Origin: Leifsonia sp. SCN 70-46
Lineage (GTDB): Bacteria > Actinomycetota > Actinomycetes > Actinomycetales > Microbacteriaceae
DNA length: 64,000 nucleotides
NCBI GenBank assembly: GCA_001725325.1
Contig: MEFY01000002.1
Location: forward strand, 1,615,559-1,679,558
Direction: 5' to 3'
Part shown: one piece after another, positions 41,654-50,791 of the stretch
How positions within the stretch are numbered: the stretch's first letter is position 1
How the letters are laid out: each line of letters opens with the position of its first letter
The notes under the pieces: generated by a model
The model's input: only the letters and a program-made list of their open reading frames with translations
What the model was told of the DNA's origin: nothing
Databases searched by the model: none
Translations under genes and position numbers: made by a program

Positions 41654-42738
41654 TGCTCACGGTTGTCCTCCTCTTCGGCGGCCGATCCAGCGAGCACACG
41701 ATCAGCTGCGCCACCGCGGGCGGCGTGCTCTCCGCCATCGACCGCGACAAGTACACGGTCATCCCCGTCGGCATCACGCTCGAGGGCGCGTTCACGCTGC
41801 AGCCCGACGACGCCGACCGGTTCCGGCTCAACCCCGACGACATGCCCATGGTCGACGACAACGGCACGCGCATCGTGTGGCCCACGTCGACCGCCTCGCG
41901 CGAGCTGCGGGTCGAGGATGCCGACGGCACGACGCGCTCGCTCGGAGACGTCGACGTGGTCTTCCCCATCCTGCACGGGCCGTACGGCGAAGACGGCACC
42001 GTGCAGGGGCTCATCGAGCTGCTCGGACTGCCCTACGTGGGCAACGGCGTGCTCGCCTCCGCCCTCGGCATGGACAAGCACTACACGAAGACCGCGCTGC
42101 AGGCCGCGGGCGTGAGCGTCGCCCCCTGGGTCACCGTGTCGCCCGCCGACTGGTCGCGCGACAACGCGCGCTGGCGCAGCCGCGCGGCCTCGCTCGGGCT
42201 CCCCGTGTTCGTGAAGCCCGCGCGCGCGGGCTCGTCGGTCGGCGTCACGAAGGTCACGGCCGCCGAGGACCTCGACGCCGCCCTCGACATCGCGTGGGCC
42301 GAGGACCGCACGGCGCTCATCGAGTCGGCGGTCGTGGGCCGCGAGATCGAGTGCGGCGTGCTCTCCGGCCGCGACGGTGGGCCGACGCGCGTGAGCGTCC
42401 CCGGCGAGATCGTCATCGCGGGCGACGGCTTCTACGACTTCGAGGCCAAGTACCTCGACGACTCCGCGGCGACCCTCGTGTGCCCGGCCGACCTGGGCGA
42501 CGGCGAGCTGCACGAGATGCAGCGCACGGCGGCGCGCGCGTTCGAGGCGATCGGCGGCGCGGGTCTCGCGCGCGTCGACTTCTTCTTCACGGGCACGGAG
42601 TTCGTCGTCAACGAGCTCAACACGATGCCGGGGTTCACGCCGATCTCGATGTTCCCCAAGTGCTGGGCGGCGAGCGGCATGTCCTATCCCGAGCTCATCG
42701 ACGAGCTCATCGCCCTGGGCCTCGAGGCCGTCCGCTAG
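41653..42738 (+). CDS. ddl: D-alanine--D-alanine ligase
   Basis: The product is 361 residues of the ATP-grasp fold, which joins two D-Ala molecules for peptidoglycan. Family motifs are LFGGRSSEHTIS at the start, HGPYGEDGTVQG, KPARAGSSVGV in the ATP site and the Mg-binding VNELNTMPGFT near the end. The second of two adjacent ATGs (41653) was chosen because of the spacing from AGGGAG; 41650 would add one Met. The stop overlaps the end of the DUF3515 gene by 4 nt on the other strand. Confidence 0.96.
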   Translation: MLTVVLLFGGRSSEHTISCATAGGVLSAIDRDKYTVIPVGITLEGAFTLQPDDADRFRLNPDDMPMVDDNGTRIVWPTSTASRELRVEDADGTTRSLGDVDVVFPILHGPYGEDGTVQGLIELLGLPYVGNGVLASALGMDKHYTKTALQAAGVSVAPWVTVSPADWSRDNARWRSRAASLGLPVFVKPARAGSSVGVTKVTAAEDLDAALDIAWAEDRTALIESAVVGREIECGVLSGRDGGPTRVSVPGEIVIAGDGFYDFEAKYLDDSAATLVCPADLGDGELHEMQRTAARAFEAIGGAGLARVDFFFTGTEFVVNELNTMPGFTPISMFPKCWAASGMSYPELIDELIALGLEAVR

Positions 42739-43229
42739 CCGCCGAGGTTCTGCGCGTCCTCCGCGGCGACGCACTTGCCCGTCACGGGCATCCGCTGCAC
42801 GGCGGTCGCGAGGTCGGTGAGCGCCTCGAGCCCCGACGCCCCGTCGTTGTCCACGTCGGGGTCGCCGTCGCTGTCGACGATCACCTCGACCGCGGGGGTG
42901 CGTCCGTACGTCGTGAAGACGAAGTTGGGGTCGCCGCTGTCGTCGCGCAGCCAGTCGACGCCGTCGACGGTGACGCACGGGAGGGTCGCCGTGGGGGCGG
43001 GGGAGGGCACGCCGCAACGCAGGATGACCGCCGTCGGCTCGCCCCACGCGCCCGTGGCCTGGGCGTTCGTCTCACGCGACGGGAGCCCCGCGACGGTGTC
43101 GGGCAGCGACACGATGACCGTCGCGCACGCCGGGTCTGCTGCGTCGTCGGCGGGCTGCAGCGCGACGACGGGGGTGCACCCCGCGAGCGCCAGGAGCAGC
43201 ACGGGGGCCAGGAGCGCGGAGGTTCTCAT
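42735..43229 (-). CDS. DUF3515-family lipoprotein
   Basis: The product is 164 residues. It has a signal peptide with the lipobox ALAGC and then the DUF3515 pattern: CATVIVSLPDTVAGL, AWGEPTAVILRCGV, and the WLRDD segment. DUF3515 lipoproteins often sit between ddl and thiL in actinobacteria, as here; their role is unknown. A TAACCT -10 box (43242-43237) ends 7 nt before the ATG, giving a leaderless mRNA, and it overlaps the -10 of the divergent thiL promoter. Confidence 0.88.
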   Translation of the reverse strand: MRTSALLAPVLLLALAGCTPVVALQPADDAADPACATVIVSLPDTVAGLPSRETNAQATGAWGEPTAVILRCGVPSPAPTATLPCVTVDGVDWLRDDSGDPNFVFTTYGRTPAVEVIVDSDGDPDVDNDGASGLEALTDLATAVQRMPVTGKCVAAEDAQNLGG

Positions 43230-43236
43230 CGTCGTC

Positions 43237-43246
43237 AGGTTATCGT
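43237..43246. promoter_or_regulatory. Overlapping divergent -10 elements of DUF3515 and thiL
   Basis: The minus-strand box TAACCT (43242-43237) and the plus-strand box TATCGT (43241-43246) share two bases. The two start codons are only 24 nt apart and both genes are leaderless, so RNA polymerase can use only one promoter at a time. Confidence 0.5.
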
Positions 43247-43253
43247 GTGAACC

Positions 43254-44216
43254 ATGTCCGAAACCGTGCGCTCACTGGGGGAGGCCGGCGTGCTGCGGCG
43301 CATCTTCCCGCGCCTGCCCGCCGCCGCGGGCGAGCTGCTCGGGCCCGGCGACGACGCCGCGGTCGTCGCGGCGCCCGACGGCCGCGTCGTCATCACGACA
43401 GACATGATGATCCACGGCCCGGACTTCCGCCTCGCGTGGTCGAGCCCGCACGACCTGGGCTGGAAGGCCGCGGCCACCAACCTCTCCGACATCGCCGCCA
43501 TGGGCGCCGTCCCCACGGCGCTCGTCGTCGCCATCGCCGCTCCGGCCGAGACCGACATCGGGTTCCTCGAGGCGTTCGCCGACGGGCTGCGCGACTGCTG
43601 CGCGGCCCTCGCGCCCGGGTGCGGCGTCGTGGGCGGTGACCTGTCGGTGTCGGGCACGCTCACGATCGCCGTCACGGCGTTCGGCGACCTCGAGGGGCGC
43701 GACCCCGTGCTGCGCTCGGGCGCGCGCGTGGGCGACGTCGTCGCGGTCTCGGGCGAGCTCGGCGCGGCGGGCACGGGCCTCGCGCTGCTCTTCGCGAGCG
43801 CACCCGAGCCGGATGCCGCAGCAGCCGCCGCGCTCCGGATCGAGCATCCCCGTGCCCTCGCCGCCCAGCTCACGCCGCGCCCGCCCATCGCCGACGGGCG
43901 TGCCGCGGCCATCGCGGGGGCCACGTCGATGCTCGACCTCTCCGACGGGCTCGCGATCGACGCGCGCCGCATCGCCGCGGCGAGCGGTGTCGGCCTCGAC
44001 CTGCGGTCCGACGCGCTGGGCGATCTCGGACCGGCCCTCGACGGCGGCGAGGACCACTCGCTGCTCGCGACGTTCCCACCGGGCACGGCGCTGCCGGGCG
44101 GCTTCCGCCCCCTCGGCGCGGTCGTCGCGGGCGAGGGGGTGCTCGTCGACGGGGTGCCGTACGAACGTCCGTCGGGGTGGGACCCCTACGTCGGCTGGAA
44201 CGGCGCCGCGGGCTAG
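43254..44216 (+). CDS. thiL: Thiamine-monophosphate kinase
   Basis: The product is 320 residues. It phosphorylates thiamine monophosphate to the active cofactor thiamine diphosphate. The PurM-like fold is shown by GPGDDAAVV and TTDMMIHGPDFR near the N terminus, TNLSDIAAMGA and GGDLSVSGTLTI, and the C-terminal MLDLSDGLAIDARRI. A TATCGT -10 box 7 nt before the ATG suggests a leaderless message. The end overlaps the convergent rsmD end by 4 nt. Confidence 0.95.
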   Translation: MSETVRSLGEAGVLRRIFPRLPAAAGELLGPGDDAAVVAAPDGRVVITTDMMIHGPDFRLAWSSPHDLGWKAAATNLSDIAAMGAVPTALVVAIAAPAETDIGFLEAFADGLRDCCAALAPGCGVVGGDLSVSGTLTIAVTAFGDLEGRDPVLRSGARVGDVVAVSGELGAAGTGLALLFASAPEPDAAAAAALRIEHPRALAAQLTPRPPIADGRAAAIAGATSMLDLSDGLAIDARRIAAASGVGLDLRSDALGDLGPALDGGEDHSLLATFPPGTALPGGFRPLGAVVAGEGVLVDGVPYERPSGWDPYVGWNGAAG

Positions 44217-44776
44217 TCCTCGCGGAGGCCGAGCCAGTACAGCGCGGTGTCGCCGTAGTCCTTGCGGCGCTCGAGCTCGAGGCCCTCGGGCCACTCGGGC
44301 TCGGGTGTGCGCGCGCTGCGCTCGACGACGACCGTCGCGCCGGGCGAGAGGCGCGGCACGAGCGCCTCGAGGTTGTGCACGAGCTCGGCGTTGCCCAGGT
44401 CGTAGGGCGGGTCGAGGAACACGAGGTCCCAGAACGCGCGCGCCGACGACACGAAGCCCTGCACTGGCGAGCTCGACGTCTCGACCGCGGGGCGGGCATC
44501 CTTCGGCGCCTGGCGCAGGATGAGGGCCGCGTTGGCCTTCGAGACCTGGATGTTGCGGTCCACGAGCGTCACGTGGGCGGCGCCGCGCGACGCCGCCTCG
44601 AGCCCGAGCGCACCCGACCCGGAGTAGAGGTCGAGCACGCGCATCCCGTCGATCGCGTCCCTGGCCTCGAGCGCGGAGAAGATCGCCTCGCGCACTCGGT
44701 CGCTCGTCGGACGGGTCCCCGTCGGCGGGACCTTGAGCGAGAGGGAGCCGGCGAACCCGGCGATGATGCGCGTCAT
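44213..44776 (-). CDS. rsmD: 16S rRNA m2G966 methyltransferase
   Basis: The product is 187 residues. It methylates guanine 966 of 16S rRNA using SAM. It has the N-terminal RIIAGFAGS start, the SAM-binding motif LDLYSGSGALGLEA, and the catalytic FLDPPYD motif. RsmD is often encoded next to recG and coaD, as here. The gene follows the M50 protease gene on the same strand after a 15-nt gap. Confidence 0.94.
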   Translation of the reverse strand: MTRIIAGFAGSLSLKVPPTGTRPTSDRVREAIFSALEARDAIDGMRVLDLYSGSGALGLEAASRGAAHVTLVDRNIQVSKANAALILRQAPKDARPAVETSSSPVQGFVSSARAFWDLVFLDPPYDLGNAELVHNLEALVPRLSPGATVVVERSARTPEPEWPEGLELERRKDYGDTALYWLGLRED

Positions 44777-44791
44777 GTCGTCGAGGGCCCG

Positions 44792-45538
44792 TCAGAACCA
44801 GAACTGGAAGAGGTTGTGGCCGGTCTGCACGAGCAGGGGCGACACGCCCATGAGGCCGAGCAGCCCGTAGATGCCGCCGAAGAACGCCCGGTTGATGGCG
44901 GGCACGAGCATGAGCGCGAAGATGCCGAAGAACGCGTAGGGCGCGACGAGCGCCGCCTGACGCGCCCACTCGCGGGGGAGGTAGGGCTCGATGATGCCGT
45001 AGCCGTCGAGGCCCGGGATGGGCAGGAGGTTGAGCACGGCGGCGGTCAGCTGCAGGAACGCGAGGAAGCCGAGCGCCGGCCACAGGGCGCTGCTGCCCTG
45101 GCCGACGAAGATCACGGTGCAGAGCACGATCGCCACGGCGAGGTTGGTGAGCGGGCCCGCCGCGGAGGTGGCCGAGTTCGCGAAGCGGGTGCGCAGGGCG
45201 TTGCGGTCGATGAACACGGCGCCGCCGGGCAGGCCGATGCCGCCCAGCAGCAGGAACACGAGCGGCAGCACGAGGCTCAGCACGACGTGGGTGTACTTGA
45301 GCGGGTTGAGCGTGAGGTAGCCGCGGAACACCACCGACGAGTCGCCGTTGCGGTAGGCCACGAACGCGTGCGCGAACTCGTGCAGGCACAGCGTGACGAC
45401 CCACGACACGGCGACGAACACGAAGGTGAGGATGCCCCGGTCGCCGACCGAGCTCGCGAGGGCCCAGCCGGAGGCGACGGCCACGACGACGAGCCCGACG
45501 AAGAGGGGGCTCGGGCGCCAGCGGATCGCGTCGGTCAT
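44792..45538 (-). CDS. Site-2 protease-like M50 membrane metalloprotease
   Basis: The product is 248 residues with about six membrane helices. The catalytic zinc motif HEFAH is at 53-57, and the second conserved motif, NLLPIPGLDG, gives Asp178. There is no PDZ domain or CBS pair, so it is a minimal rhomboid-like/M50 group member rather than the RseP or SpoIVFB type. Family members cleave substrates inside the membrane. The ATG at 45538 was chosen to match the start of the first helix. It lies divergent from recG and upstream of rsmD. The substrate is unknown. Confidence 0.9.
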   Translation of the reverse strand: MTDAIRWRPSPLFVGLVVVAVASGWALASSVGDRGILTFVFVAVSWVVTLCLHEFAHAFVAYRNGDSSVVFRGYLTLNPLKYTHVVLSLVLPLVFLLLGGIGLPGGAVFIDRNALRTRFANSATSAAGPLTNLAVAIVLCTVIFVGQGSSALWPALGFLAFLQLTAAVLNLLPIPGLDGYGIIEPYLPREWARQAALVAPYAFFGIFALMLVPAINRAFFGGIYGLLGLMGVSPLLVQTGHNLFQFWF

Positions 45539-45577
45539 GACGGCAATCCTGTCACGCGCGGCGGGTAGCGTTGGGGC

Positions 45578-47710
45578 GTGGCATCTGCGTCCCCCCTCGA
45601 CCTCAAGCTCGACAGAGCCCTGGGCGAGCGCACGGCCGCGGCGTTCGCGAAGGGCCTCGGGCTGCGCACCGTCGGCGACCTGCTGAGCCACTACCCCCGG
45701 CGGTACGCGCGCCGCGGCGAGCTGAGCGCCCTCACCGAGCTCCCGCGCGACGAGAACGTCACGATCGTGGCCGAGGTGCTCTCGGCGGTCAACAGGCCCA
45801 TGCGGGCGAAGCGCGGGTCGATCCTCGAGGTCACGATCAGCGACGGCACGGGCATCCTCACCCTCACGTTCTTCAACCAGGCCTGGCGGCAGGGCGAGCT
45901 CAAGCCGGGTGCGCGCGGCATCTTCGCGGGCAAGGTGGGCGATTACAAGGGCTCGGCGCAGCTCGCGCACCCCGACTACGAGCTCTTCGAGGAGGATCCC
46001 GACCCGCAGAGGGCCGCGGCGTGGGCGCAGCTGCCCATCCCCATCTACCCGGCGACGTCGACGGTCGCGAGCTGGCAGATCCAGAAGGCGGTCGGGGTCG
46101 TGCTCGACACCCTGGGTGCGCTCGACGACCCCGTGCCCGACGCGGTGCGGGCGCAGCGCAAGCTCATGCCGTTCGCGCGCGCGCTCGAGCTCATCCACCG
46201 GCCGCAGGTCGACGCGGACTGGGGCGGTGCGCGCAAGGCGCTGCGCTTCCAGGAGGCTTTCGTGCTCCAGGCCGCGCTGCTGCAGCAGCGCGCGCGGCTC
46301 CGCTCGGTCGCGGCGACGGCGCGCACGCCCGGTCCGCTGCTCGAGGGCTTCGACGCGGCGCTGCCGTTCACCCTCACGGGCGACCAGCGCGCCGTGGGGC
46401 AGCAGATCGCGCACGACCTCGCGGAGCCCGTGCCCATGAACCGGCTCGTGCAGGGCGAGGTGGGCTCGGGCAAGACGCTCGTCGCGCTGCGCGCGATGCT
46501 CGCGGTCGCGGAGTCCGGCGGGCAGTCGGCCCTGCTCGCCCCCACCGAGGTGCTCGCCCAGCAGCACCTCCGGTCGATAGCGAGGACGCTCGGGCCCGAC
46601 CTCTCGGCGCGACTGCGCCCGACCCTGCTCACGGGCCAGCTCCCGGTGGCCGAGCGCCGCAAGGCCATGCTCGCCGCCGTGTCGGGCTCGGCGCGCATCG
46701 TCGTCGGCACGCACGCCCTGCTCGGCGACAAGGTGGAGTTCTTCGACCTCGGCCTCGTCGTGGTCGACGAGCAGCACCGCTTCGGGGTTGAGCAGCGCGA
46801 GGCCCTGCGCCTCAAGGGCCAGCAGCCGCCGCACGTGCTCGTGCTCACGGCGACGCCCATCCCGCGCACCGTCGCGATGACGGTGTTCGGCGACCTCGAC
46901 ATCTCGTCGATCGCGGAGCTGCCCGCGGGCCGTTCGCCCATCGAGAGCTTCGTCGTGCCGCTCGCGGAGAAGCCGGGCTGGATCTCGCGCGTGTGGGAGC
47001 GGGTCGCCGAGGAGCTCGCCAAGGGCCATCAGGCGTTCGTCGTCGTGCCGGCGATCGACCGCACGGTCACGGAGGGCGAGCTGCTCGACGTCTCGCCTGC
47101 GGCCAACGTCACCGACGTGCTCGCATCGCTGCGCGAGAATCCGGTGCTCGCGGGTCGCCGCATCGAGGCCCTGCACGGGCGCCTCCCGGGCGACGAGAAG
47201 GATGCGCTCATGCGCGACTTCGCGGCGGGAGCCATCGACGTGCTCGTCGCGACGACGGTCATCGAGGTGGGGGTGGACGTGCCCAACGCCTCGACCATGG
47301 TCGTGCTCGACGCCGACCGGTTCGGGGTGTCGCAGCTGCACCAGCTGCGCGGCCGGGTCGGCCGCGGCGGGGTCCAGGGGCTCGCCCTGTTCGTGACGGG
47401 CGCGGAGGAGCTCACGCTCGCGCGCGAGCGCGTCGAGGCCGTCGCATCCACGCTCGACGGGTTCGAGCTCGCCAACAAAGACCTCGAGCTGCGCCAGGAG
47501 GGCGACGTGCTCGGCAGCACGCAGTCGGGTGGCAGGTCGAGCCTGCGCCTCGTGCGGGTCGCGAAGGACGGCGAGCTCATCGCGGAGGCGCGCGAGGTCG
47601 CGGCGGACATCCTCGACTCCGACCCGACCCTCGCGGAGCACCCGGCCCTGCGCGACGCCCTCGAGCGGCGCCTCGACGCGGAGGCCGAGGCGTTCCTCGC
47701 CAAGAACTAG
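45578..47710 (+). CDS. recG: ATP-dependent DNA helicase RecG
   Basis: The product is 710 residues. The order is an N-terminal wedge domain with an OB fold, then helicase domains with Walker A GEVGSGKT (293-300), DEQH box (397-400), the ATPIPRTVAMTVFGDLD motif and C-terminal motifs V-VI (EVGVDVPNASTMVV; QLHQLRGRVGRGG). RecG reverses stalled replication forks and branch-migrates Holliday junctions. A TAGCGT -10 box (45566-45571) ends 6 nt before the GTG, so the mRNA is leaderless. Confidence 0.97.
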   Translation: MASASPLDLKLDRALGERTAAAFAKGLGLRTVGDLLSHYPRRYARRGELSALTELPRDENVTIVAEVLSAVNRPMRAKRGSILEVTISDGTGILTLTFFNQAWRQGELKPGARGIFAGKVGDYKGSAQLAHPDYELFEEDPDPQRAAAWAQLPIPIYPATSTVASWQIQKAVGVVLDTLGALDDPVPDAVRAQRKLMPFARALELIHRPQVDADWGGARKALRFQEAFVLQAALLQQRARLRSVAATARTPGPLLEGFDAALPFTLTGDQRAVGQQIAHDLAEPVPMNRLVQGEVGSGKTLVALRAMLAVAESGGQSALLAPTEVLAQQHLRSIARTLGPDLSARLRPTLLTGQLPVAERRKAMLAAVSGSARIVVGTHALLGDKVEFFDLGLVVVDEQHRFGVEQREALRLKGQQPPHVLVLTATPIPRTVAMTVFGDLDISSIAELPAGRSPIESFVVPLAEKPGWISRVWERVAEELAKGHQAFVVVPAIDRTVTEGELLDVSPAANVTDVLASLRENPVLAGRRIEALHGRLPGDEKDALMRDFAAGAIDVLVATTVIEVGVDVPNASTMVVLDADRFGVSQLHQLRGRVGRGGVQGLALFVTGAEELTLARERVEAVASTLDGFELANKDLELRQEGDVLGSTQSGGRSSLRLVRVAKDGELIAEAREVAADILDSDPTLAEHPALRDALERRLDAEAEAFLAKN

Positions 47711-47795
47711 GGTTCTTGAGCCGAACCTGAGCTTTTGCGCAATGTCGTGCAACCAATTAACTGGGCCGTAACCTCAGCCGGGTATGGTGGGCACC

Positions 47796-48284
47796 ATGCA
47801 CAGGATCGCCGTTGTTCCTGGGTCGTTCGACCCGATCACGCTCGGACACCTGGACGTGATCGAACGGGCGGCCGGCATCTTCGACGAGCTCCACGTGCTC
47901 GTCGTCCACAACCCGGGCAAGACCGCCCTGCTGCCGATCGCGCAGCGCGTCTCGCTCATCGAGAAGGCCGTGCGCGAGGGCGGGCTGCCCGAGAACATCG
48001 TCGTCACGAGCTGGAGCGTCGGACTGCTCGTCGACTACTGCACCGACGTGGGTGCGAGCGTGCTCGTGAAGGGCATCCGCTCCCAAGTGGATGTGGCCTA
48101 CGAGACGCCCATGGCGATAGTGAACCGCGACCTCGCGGGGGTGGAGACGGTCTTCCTGCTGCCCAACCCCGCGCACGCCCACGTGTCCAGCTCGCTCGTG
48201 CGGCAGGTCGCCTCCCTCGGCGGTGACGTGAGCCCGTATGTGCCGCCCGTGGTCGCCCACTACCTGCAGTCCCCGCGCGAGTAG
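47796..48284 (+). CDS. coaD: Phosphopantetheine adenylyltransferase
   Basis: The product is 162 residues. It catalyses the penultimate step of coenzyme A synthesis. The nucleotidyltransferase motifs are [14 protein letters not shown] (with T-x-G-H) and the C-terminal SSSLVR. A TATGGT -10 box (47783-47788) ends 7 nt before the ATG at 47796, so this start is preferred over the in-frame ATG at 47784, and the message is leaderless. It runs toward the HNH gene, with 3 nt between the stops. Confidence 0.96.
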   Translation: MHRIAVVPGSFDPITLGHLDVIERAAGIFDELHVLVVHNPGKTALLPIAQRVSLIEKAVREGGLPENIVVTSWSVGLLVDYCTDVGASVLVKGIRSQVDVAYETPMAIVNRDLAGVETVFLLPNPAHAHVSSSLVRQVASLGGDVSPYVPPVVAHYLQSPRE

Positions 48285-48287
48285 CGA

Positions 48288-49625
48288 CTAGCCCGCCAGC
48301 AGCCTGCGCATCGCGGGGCTCTTCGTCTGCAGCCTCTCCGGTGCGCGGCCGAGTTCCGCGGGTGCGTGCAGCCAGTACTCCCCGCGCTCGCGGGCGATGC
48401 GCCACCCGTTGTTGTGGAGCAGCAGGTGATGGTGCCGGCACAGCAGCACCCCGTCGTCGACCGACGTGCCTCCGCCCTCGCTCCACGGGACTATGTGGTG
48501 CACCTCGCTCCAGCTCGGCGGCCTGTCGCACCCGGGCATGAGGCACCCGCCATCCCGCGCCGCGATCGCCGTGCGCTGCCGCCCCTTGTGCAGCCGCTTG
48601 GCGCGGCCCAGGTCGAGCACGGCGCCCTTCTCCTCGAAGAGGACGCCCTGGGCACCCGCCGAGCAGATGTGCCGCTCGACTGTCGCGATCGAGACGGGGG
48701 CCGACTGGCCCTCGAGGCGGCCCACGCCCACCCCCGCGTCGAGGTCGCGCTTCGTGACGAGCACGCGCACGGGCGGCTGCGGGGTGCCGATGACGTGACG
48801 TGAGTCGCCGCGCGCTCCGATGGCGATGAGCTCGACGAGGGCGTCGAGGGCGATCTGCTCGGTGGTGCGCTCGTCGTCGACGATCGACTGGGCGCGCGCG
48901 ACATCCTCGTCGGAGACGAACCGCGGCCCGCCGCGCCTCGGGGAGGTCGCCGCCTCGAGCAGGGGCACCACCCGGGCCGCCGACTCAGGATCGAGCAGGG
49001 CGACGAGCCGCGTCATGCCGTCGGGCAGCCGGGTGAGCCGCGACGTGCGCCGTTCGCGCAGCTCGTGCTCGCGGGCGGCGACGCCCTGGGCGTCGAGGTT
49101 GTCGCGGCACTCCCGCGCGAGGAGCACGAGGGCGTCGACGGGCGTCGAGGCCGCGCGCTCGAGGAGCCAGCGCACGGCGCCCGCGAGCGCATGCTCATCG
49201 ACACCCGCGGTCGGCGCACCGAGGCCGGAGCGGATCGCGTCGAGCGCCTCGGGCCCCAACCGGCCCGAGGCGACGGCGTCGGAGGCCGGGCGCAGCCAGG
49301 GCTCGGTGGACGACTGGGTGACGACGAGCGTGCCGACCCGCACGAGCCGCCGCGCCGTCGCCGACGACGACCCCGTGACCGTCTGCACGAGCGCCTCGGG
49401 CGTGCGCGCCCCGAGCTTCTGCGCGAGGCCGGCGTGGCCGAGCTCGCGCCGCGACCGGTGAGCGACCTCGGCGGCGACGACCGCCGCCGCGCCCTCGAGC
49501 GACCGCATGGCCCCGGCGAGCGAGCGCTGCAGCGCGAGCAGGTCGTCGTCGGTGGCACCCGAGGCCTCCGAGGCGCACGCGGCCGCGACCGAGGCGAGCT
49601 CGGCGAGGGCGGTCTGCGGGGTCAC
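48288..49625 (-). CDS. DUF222-HNH endonuclease protein (13E12 family)
   Basis: The product is 445 residues. A helical DUF222 region (about 20-300) leads to an HNH nuclease motif at the C terminus: [21 protein letters not shown], then [17 protein letters not shown] (zinc Cys pairs and the HH of the active site). The family is widespread and multi-copy in actinobacteria (13E12 repeat proteins of mycobacteria), and several family genes are controlled by LexA. Here a LexA-like box (49646-49661) lies 21 nt before the GTG start, supporting DNA-damage control. Its biological role is unknown; mobile or DNA-processing functions are suggested. Confidence 0.9.
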   Translation of the reverse strand: MTPQTALAELASVAAACASEASGATDDDLLALQRSLAGAMRSLEGAAAVVAAEVAHRSRRELGHAGLAQKLGARTPEALVQTVTGSSSATARRLVRVGTLVVTQSSTEPWLRPASDAVASGRLGPEALDAIRSGLGAPTAGVDEHALAGAVRWLLERAASTPVDALVLLARECRDNLDAQGVAAREHELRERRTSRLTRLPDGMTRLVALLDPESAARVVPLLEAATSPRRGGPRFVSDEDVARAQSIVDDERTTEQIALDALVELIAIGARGDSRHVIGTPQPPVRVLVTKRDLDAGVGVGRLEGQSAPVSIATVERHICSAGAQGVLFEEKGAVLDLGRAKRLHKGRQRTAIAARDGGCLMPGCDRPPSWSEVHHIVPWSEGGGTSVDDGVLLCRHHHLLLHNNGWRIARERGEYWLHAPAELGRAPERLQTKSPAMRRLLAG

Positions 49626-49645
49626 ACATATATTGTCCCAGAGAT

Positions 49646-49661
49646 TCGAACGTATGTTCTA
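49646..49661. promoter_or_regulatory. LexA-type SOS box
   Basis: TCGAAC-N4-GTTCTA matches the actinobacterial SOS box TCGAAC-N4-GTTCGA at 11 of 12 defined positions. It lies between the divergent DUF222-HNH gene and the F420-dependent dehydrogenase gene, nearer to the former. Both promoters could be affected. Confidence 0.7.
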
Positions 49662-49722
49662 CAAATGTGGAAAGCTTCTCTCCACAGATTTGGCGAGGAG
49701 AAGAAGGGTGAAGAATGGACCC

Positions 49723-50727
49723 ATGACCCTCAAGCTCGGATTCAAGGCATCGGCAGAGCAGTTCGACCCGCGCGAGCTCGTGGAGATAGCGGTGGCGGCG
49801 GAGGGCCACGGCATGGAGTCGGTCACGGTCTCCGACCACTTCCAGCCCTGGCGCCACGAGGGCGGCCACGCGCCGTTCTCGCTCAGCTGGATGGCCGCCG
49901 TCGGGGAGCGCACGAGCACCATCACGATCGGCACGTCGGTCATGACCCCGACGTTCCGCTACAACCCCGCCGTGATCGCGCAGGCCTTCGCGACGATGGG
50001 CTGCCTCTACCCGGGGCGCGTCTTCCTCGGCGTGGGCACGGGCGAGGCCCTCAACGAGATCGCGACCGGCTGGACCGGCGAGTGGCCCGAGTTCAAGGAG
50101 CGCTTCGCGCGCCTGCGCGAGTCCGTCGACCTCATGCGCGCGCTGTGGACCGGCGACCGCGTGAACTTCGACGGCGAGTACTACAAGACCGTCGACGCGT
50201 CGATCTACGACCGGCCCGACACCCCCATCCCCGTCTACATCGCCGCGGGCGGCCCCTTCGTCGCGCGCTACGCGGGCCGCTCGGGCGACGGCTTCATCTG
50301 CACGAGCGGCAAGGGCATGGCGCTCTACACCGAGGAGCTCATCCCGGCGGTCAAGGAGGGCGCCGAGCAGGCAGAGCGCAGCTTCGGCGACATCGACAGG
50401 ATGATCGAGATCAAGCTCTCGTACGACACCGATGCCGACGCCGCCCTGCAGAACACGAGGTTCTGGGCGCCCCTCGCCCTCGGCAAGGAGCAGAAGCACG
50501 ACATCACCGACCCTGTGGAGATGGAGAAGGCGGCCGACGCCCTGCCCATCGAGCAGATCGCGTCGCGCTGGATCGTGGGCTCCGACCCCGACGCGGTGGT
50601 CGAGCAGATCAAGCAGTACACCGACGCGGGCCTCAACCACCTCGTCTTCCACGCTCCCGGCAACGACCAGCGCCGCTTCCTCGAGCTGTTCGAGCGCGAC
50701 CTGGCACCGCGGCTGCGAGCGCTGTAG
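49723..50727 (+). CDS. fgd: F420-dependent glucose-6-phosphate dehydrogenase
   Basis: The product is 334 residues. It is a luciferase-like TIM-barrel (LLM) enzyme that oxidises glucose 6-phosphate and reduces coenzyme F420 to F420H2. It closely matches the FGD1 pattern: [66 protein letters not shown] and [16 protein letters not shown]. The ATG at 49723 was preferred over GTG 49708 because it begins at the family N terminus. It supplies reduced F420 to other enzymes; synthesis genes cofE, cofC and cofD follow about 2.5 kb downstream. Confidence 0.93.
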   Translation: MTLKLGFKASAEQFDPRELVEIAVAAEGHGMESVTVSDHFQPWRHEGGHAPFSLSWMAAVGERTSTITIGTSVMTPTFRYNPAVIAQAFATMGCLYPGRVFLGVGTGEALNEIATGWTGEWPEFKERFARLRESVDLMRALWTGDRVNFDGEYYKTVDASIYDRPDTPIPVYIAAGGPFVARYAGRSGDGFICTSGKGMALYTEELIPAVKEGAEQAERSFGDIDRMIEIKLSYDTDADAALQNTRFWAPLALGKEQKHDITDPVEMEKAADALPIEQIASRWIVGSDPDAVVEQIKQYTDAGLNHLVFHAPGNDQRRFLELFERDLAPRLRAL

Positions 50728-50791
50728 CGGGAATCCTGCGCGCCCTGCAGGTTCTGGGCCTTCGCCCAGCTAGCGCCCCGACACTTCAGAG

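Noticed and set aside
45563-45577. GGGTAGCGTTGGGG upstream of recG resembles half of the secretion-cluster palindrome.
   Set aside because: It lacks the CCCAT arm and is better explained as the recG -10 box (TAGCGT) of a leaderless promoter. The same holds for GGGTAGTGT at 55594.
50752-50767. CTGGGC-CTTC-GCCCAG hairpin before the second terC as a riboswitch or terminator.
   Set aside because: Too short, no T-run and no conserved riboswitch blocks. Recorded only as a minor hairpin.
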